From contig JAICWX010000419.1 of the NCBI GenBank assembly GCA_025934635.1, positions 1 through 6,480 on the forward strand: a DNA stretch of 6,480 nt, read 5' to 3'. The notes below the pieces were generated by a model. The model did no database searches. It was not told the DNA's origin and was given only the letters and a program-made list of their open reading frames with translations. The DNA is from Streptosporangiaceae bacterium. GTDB lineage: Bacteria > Actinomycetota > Actinomycetes > Streptosporangiales > Streptosporangiaceae. This document shows, piece by piece, positions 4,820 through 6,480 of this stretch. The position numbers and the translations under genes are program-made. Within the stretch, counting starts at the first letter, position 1; the number at the start of each line of letters is the position of its first letter.

Positions 4820-6192
4820 GCCGGCTTCCCCTCGCCGCCGGCCCCCGGGGCGGCCTGCCCCGGCCCGGGGCGCAGCGGCCTGGCGCCGGCGGCCCACGCC
4901 GCGAAGTCGATGGCAGGCGCGGCCGGGCCCGCCTGGCCGCGGACCGCGGCGGCCTCGGCCAGCGCGGCGGCCGACGGCGGGCGCCGTTCCTTGCGGGCGC
5001 AGGGCCGCCCCCGCTGCGCGCGGGCGGCCATGACCTTGTCCTCCAGCGCCGCGACGTGCTCGTCGTGGCGGGCCACGACGCCGGCGTGGTCGGGCTCGCG
5101 GCGGTGCCTGGCCAGCACCGTGCCCGCCGCCGTCGCCACGTCGATCACGCCGGAGCCGAGCCGGTGCCGGACGGTCACCTCCTGCCCGCCGTGGCCGGGC
5201 GGGACTGAGTACCTGTTCCCGTGCCACGACACGAGCGCCTGCGCCGACACGGTCCGCGTGTCCTCGATGACCGCGGGATAGGGCACCTGCGGCAGCGGGG
5301 CCAGCGGCTCGGCGGCCAGCAGCGCCCCGACCGTGACCCGCTGCCCGTCCCGGGCCCGGGGCCGGGCGTCGCCCTTCGCCAGGCACCAGCGGTCGAGCCG
5401 GGCCTGCGCCTGGGCCGGGGTGACGTCGTCGGGCAGCGTCCGCCACCAGCGCTGGGCGGCGGAGTGGTTCGCCTTCTCCACCGTGCCCTTGCGCCAGCCG
5501 CTGAAGGCCGGGCAGACCCGCACGGTCACCCCGTAGTACCTCGCGACCTGCGCGAACGACGCGGTCACGTCCCCGGAATCAGGGTGGCAGACCGTGGACA
5601 AGCGGTCGAACCGCCAGTCGCGGGTCACCCCGCCCAGCCGCTCGCACACCCCGTGCAAGGATGCGACCAGGTACGGCTGCTCCTCGCGCTCGGCGAGGAC
5701 CCCGCGCCACGCGCCCGAGTGCGGCAGCGCCCCGGTCAGCAGGTGCGCGTGCTTCCCCTGCCCCCACGAGGCCGGCGGGTCCGGCAGCTCGACCCAGTCC
5801 CACTGCGTCTCGCCGCCTGCCGGGTGGCTGATCAGCGCGAACTCCTCCGGCACCCCGGCGCTCGCGCAGTCCTCGCACCGCGGGCGCAGCCCCCGGGCCC
5901 GCAGCGCCCGGGTGAACGACGGGTACGACCCGTCGTAGCCCAGGTCCGTGACTTCGTCGAACAGCGCGGTCGCCCACAGGTGCGGGTCATCGGCGAACCG
6001 GATCCGGCAGTACTCCGCGAACCGCCCGAACCTGTCCAGACCGGCTGGCTTCCGCTTCCCCGGCTCGCGTGTCCCGTCCAGGTACGCCCGGACCGTCTTG
6101 CGGTCCCGGTTCAGGTGCCGGGCGATCGCCGACACCGTCCATCCCCTCTTGCGCAGAGCATGCGCTTCCACTGTTTCCCCCTGTGTGAGCAT
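4816..6192 (-). CDS. istA: IstA-type DDE transposase of IS21 element
   Basis: A 458-aa transposase of the IS21 family, which cuts and joins the element ends. The N-terminus has the HTH typical of IstA (KRGWTVSAIARHLNRDRKTV, residues 15-34). The RNase-H-like integrase core follows, with probable catalytic residues D132 (TQWDWVEL), D196 (WRFDRLSTV) and E239 (KGTVEKANH). A C-terminal beta domain carries RYSVPPGHGGQEVTVR (327-342), and the Ala/Pro/Gly-rich tail should be flexible. The start is placed at ATG 6190-6192 because MLTQGETVEAHALRKRGW matches the usual beginning of the family and a G-rich Shine-Dalgarno (GGGGGGAG, 6203-6210) precedes it; an upstream ATG at 6240 would add 16 atypical residues. 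The gene looks intact. The stop overlaps the next gene, so translation of the three IS genes is probably coupled. Confidence 0.93.
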   Translation of the reverse strand: MLTQGETVEAHALRKRGWTVSAIARHLNRDRKTVRAYLDGTREPGKRKPAGLDRFGRFAEYCRIRFADDPHLWATALFDEVTDLGYDGSYPSFTRALRARGLRPRCEDCASAGVPEEFALISHPAGGETQWDWVELPDPPASWGQGKHAHLLTGALPHSGAWRGVLAEREEQPYLVASLHGVCERLGGVTRDWRFDRLSTVCHPDSGDVTASFAQVARYYGVTVRVCPAFSGWRKGTVEKANHSAAQRWWRTLPDDVTPAQAQARLDRWCLAKGDARPRARDGQRVTVGALLAAEPLAPLPQVPYPAVIEDTRTVSAQALVSWHGNRYSVPPGHGGQEVTVRHRLGSGVIDVATAAGTVLARHRREPDHAGVVARHDEHVAALEDKVMAARAQRGRPCARKERRPPSAAALAEAAAVRGQAGPAAPAIDFAAWAAGARPLRPGPGQAAPGAGGEGKPA

Positions 6193-6291
6193 TAACGATG
6201 AGCTCCCCCCGAGCTGACGGTCCGTAACACCCGGCAGCATCAGGGGGAGCCGCCCAGGCCCCGAAGGACCACGGCGGCGTGTCGCCCAAGG
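6193..6291 (-). promoter_or_regulatory. istA leader with Shine-Dalgarno in a possible hairpin loop
   Basis: The stretch between the IS end repeats and istA is non-coding on the minus strand apart from the unlikely 16-residue extension. The G-rich ribosome binding site lies in AGCTC-GGGGG-GAGCT (6201-6215), a 5-bp stem with a 5-nt loop that could partly mask the site and limit transposase production. No clear -35/-10 pair was recognised. The hairpin is small and may have no function. Confidence 0.3.
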
Positions 6292-6340
6292 TGGGGAAAT
6301 TCAGTGAGCAGGTCTGGGGAATTTCAGGTAAGCGCCAACA
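6292..6340 (-). repeat. IS21 left terminus with two direct repeats
   Basis: TGGGGAAATTCAGTGAGCAGG (6292-6312) and TGGGGAATTTCAGGTAAGCGCC (6315-6336) are two copies offset by 23 bp. They share TGGGGAA, TTCAG and an RAGC-type end. IS21-family ends carry repeated transposase-binding sites of this kind. The outermost CCAACA (6335-6340) gives a 5'-TG tip on the minus strand. The inverted partner should be at the missing istB-side end. Confidence 0.65.
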
Positions 6341-6480
6341 CCGACGGGGAGAGGGCGCTGCAGGCCGCCGGAAACGGCGATGAGCAGCAGGAACAGCAGG
6401 CGAAGGAGGAGGAGGAGAAGAAGAAGCCGGCCCTGATGCCGCAGGTCGTCTCCGACGGGAAGTACCTCCGGGGCGCGCGC
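6341..6480 (+). CDS. Fragment of gene flanking the IS, function unknown
   Basis: A plus-strand frame (codons in phase with 6340) stays open to the window edge. It reads TDGERALQAAGNGDEQQEQQ, then a Lys/Glu run (AKEEEEKKK), then PALMPQVVSDGKYLRGAR. Nearly all third positions are G or C, as in real actinobacterial genes. No start codon fits inside the flank; the frame continues into the IS end as far as a GTG at 6304, which I regard as incidental. It is best read as part of a gene interrupted by the IS21 element, with the charged run acting as a linker. The fragment is too short to name. Confidence 0.45.

Larger units (their letters stand above)
3810..6340 (-). mobile_element. IS21-family insertion sequence, one end missing
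   Basis: istA, a small extra gene and istB lie in the order and overlapping arrangement typical of IS21-family elements. The istA-side terminus is present: duplicated TGGGGAAWTTCAG repeats at 6292-6336, and a likely tip at about 6340, where the minus strand begins TGTTGGCGCTTACC, in keeping with the usual TG...CA termini. The istB-side terminus is absent, because similarity stops at about 3810 where the recombinase element begins. Target-site duplications cannot be tested in this window. The tip coordinate is an estimate good to a few bases. Confidence 0.8.

Noticed and set aside
4820..5446. Minus-strand frame upstream of the small IS gene (315-aa reading)
   Set aside because: It is an Arg/Gly/Ala/Pro-rich shadow of istA. 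The real gene begins at GTG 4819, where the product becomes a balanced alpha/beta sequence.
6193..6240. 16-residue extension of IstA
   Set aside because: The family start MLTQ is at 6192 with a G-rich ribosome binding site; the extension overlaps that site.
6404..6432. Purine repeat (GGAGGAGGAGG) as a regulatory or microsatellite element
   Set aside because: It is explained by Glu/Lys codons in an open frame with coding-like third positions.
1..6480. CRISPR array, rRNA or other RNA gene
   Set aside because: No regularly spaced palindromic repeats with unique spacers and no recognisable structural RNA were seen on either strand.

Overview
The window is very GC-rich (roughly 70%), with strong G/C preference at third codon positions, GTG starts and chains of 4-bp stop/start overlaps. 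This is typical of an actinobacterium (Streptomyces, Frankia and relatives). Genus cannot be settled from this sequence. Apart from about 140 bp at the right edge, I read the whole window as mobile DNA: one mobile element apparently inserted into another.

Right part (about 3810-6340, minus strand): an IS21-family insertion sequence. Its genes are istA (DDE transposase, 4816-6192), an unusual extra 106-codon gene (4499-4819) and istB (AAA+ ATPase, from 4502). They are joined by GTGA and ATGA overlaps. The outer end at about 6292-6340 carries two direct copies of a TGGGGAAWTTCAG-type repeat, as expected of an IS21 terminus. The istB gene loses its family similarity abruptly after Asp231 (position about 3810), so the other IS end is absent from this window.

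Left part (about 1-3806, minus strand): a recombinase element in one tight operon. It encodes a catalytically complete tyrosine recombinase (2464-3657), a small Cro/C1-type HTH protein (2132-2467, ATGA overlap) and a 546-aa protein with four CxxC pairs (489-2129, 2 nt after the previous stop). The 546-aa protein has a tyrosine-recombinase-like C-terminus that lacks several catalytic residues. The last gene encodes a conserved 121-aa protein of unknown function (109-474). A perfect 12-bp inverted repeat, inside a longer imperfect one, lies at 7-18 and 3788-3799. Its inner copy begins within 4 bp of the point where istB similarity stops. Repeats of the type CTCCGGGAATCCC lie in front of the operon, partly at 20-bp spacing.

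Main interpretation: a tyrosine-recombinase transposon or integrative element, organised like Tn554 or RIT elements but with a different gene set, has inserted into the 3' part of istB and disabled the IS21 copy. This predicts that the missing 3' end of istB and the other IS21 terminus lie just left of position 1. Right of 6340 is a plus-strand open frame with actinobacterial codon usage, probably a fragment of the gene that the IS21 element entered.
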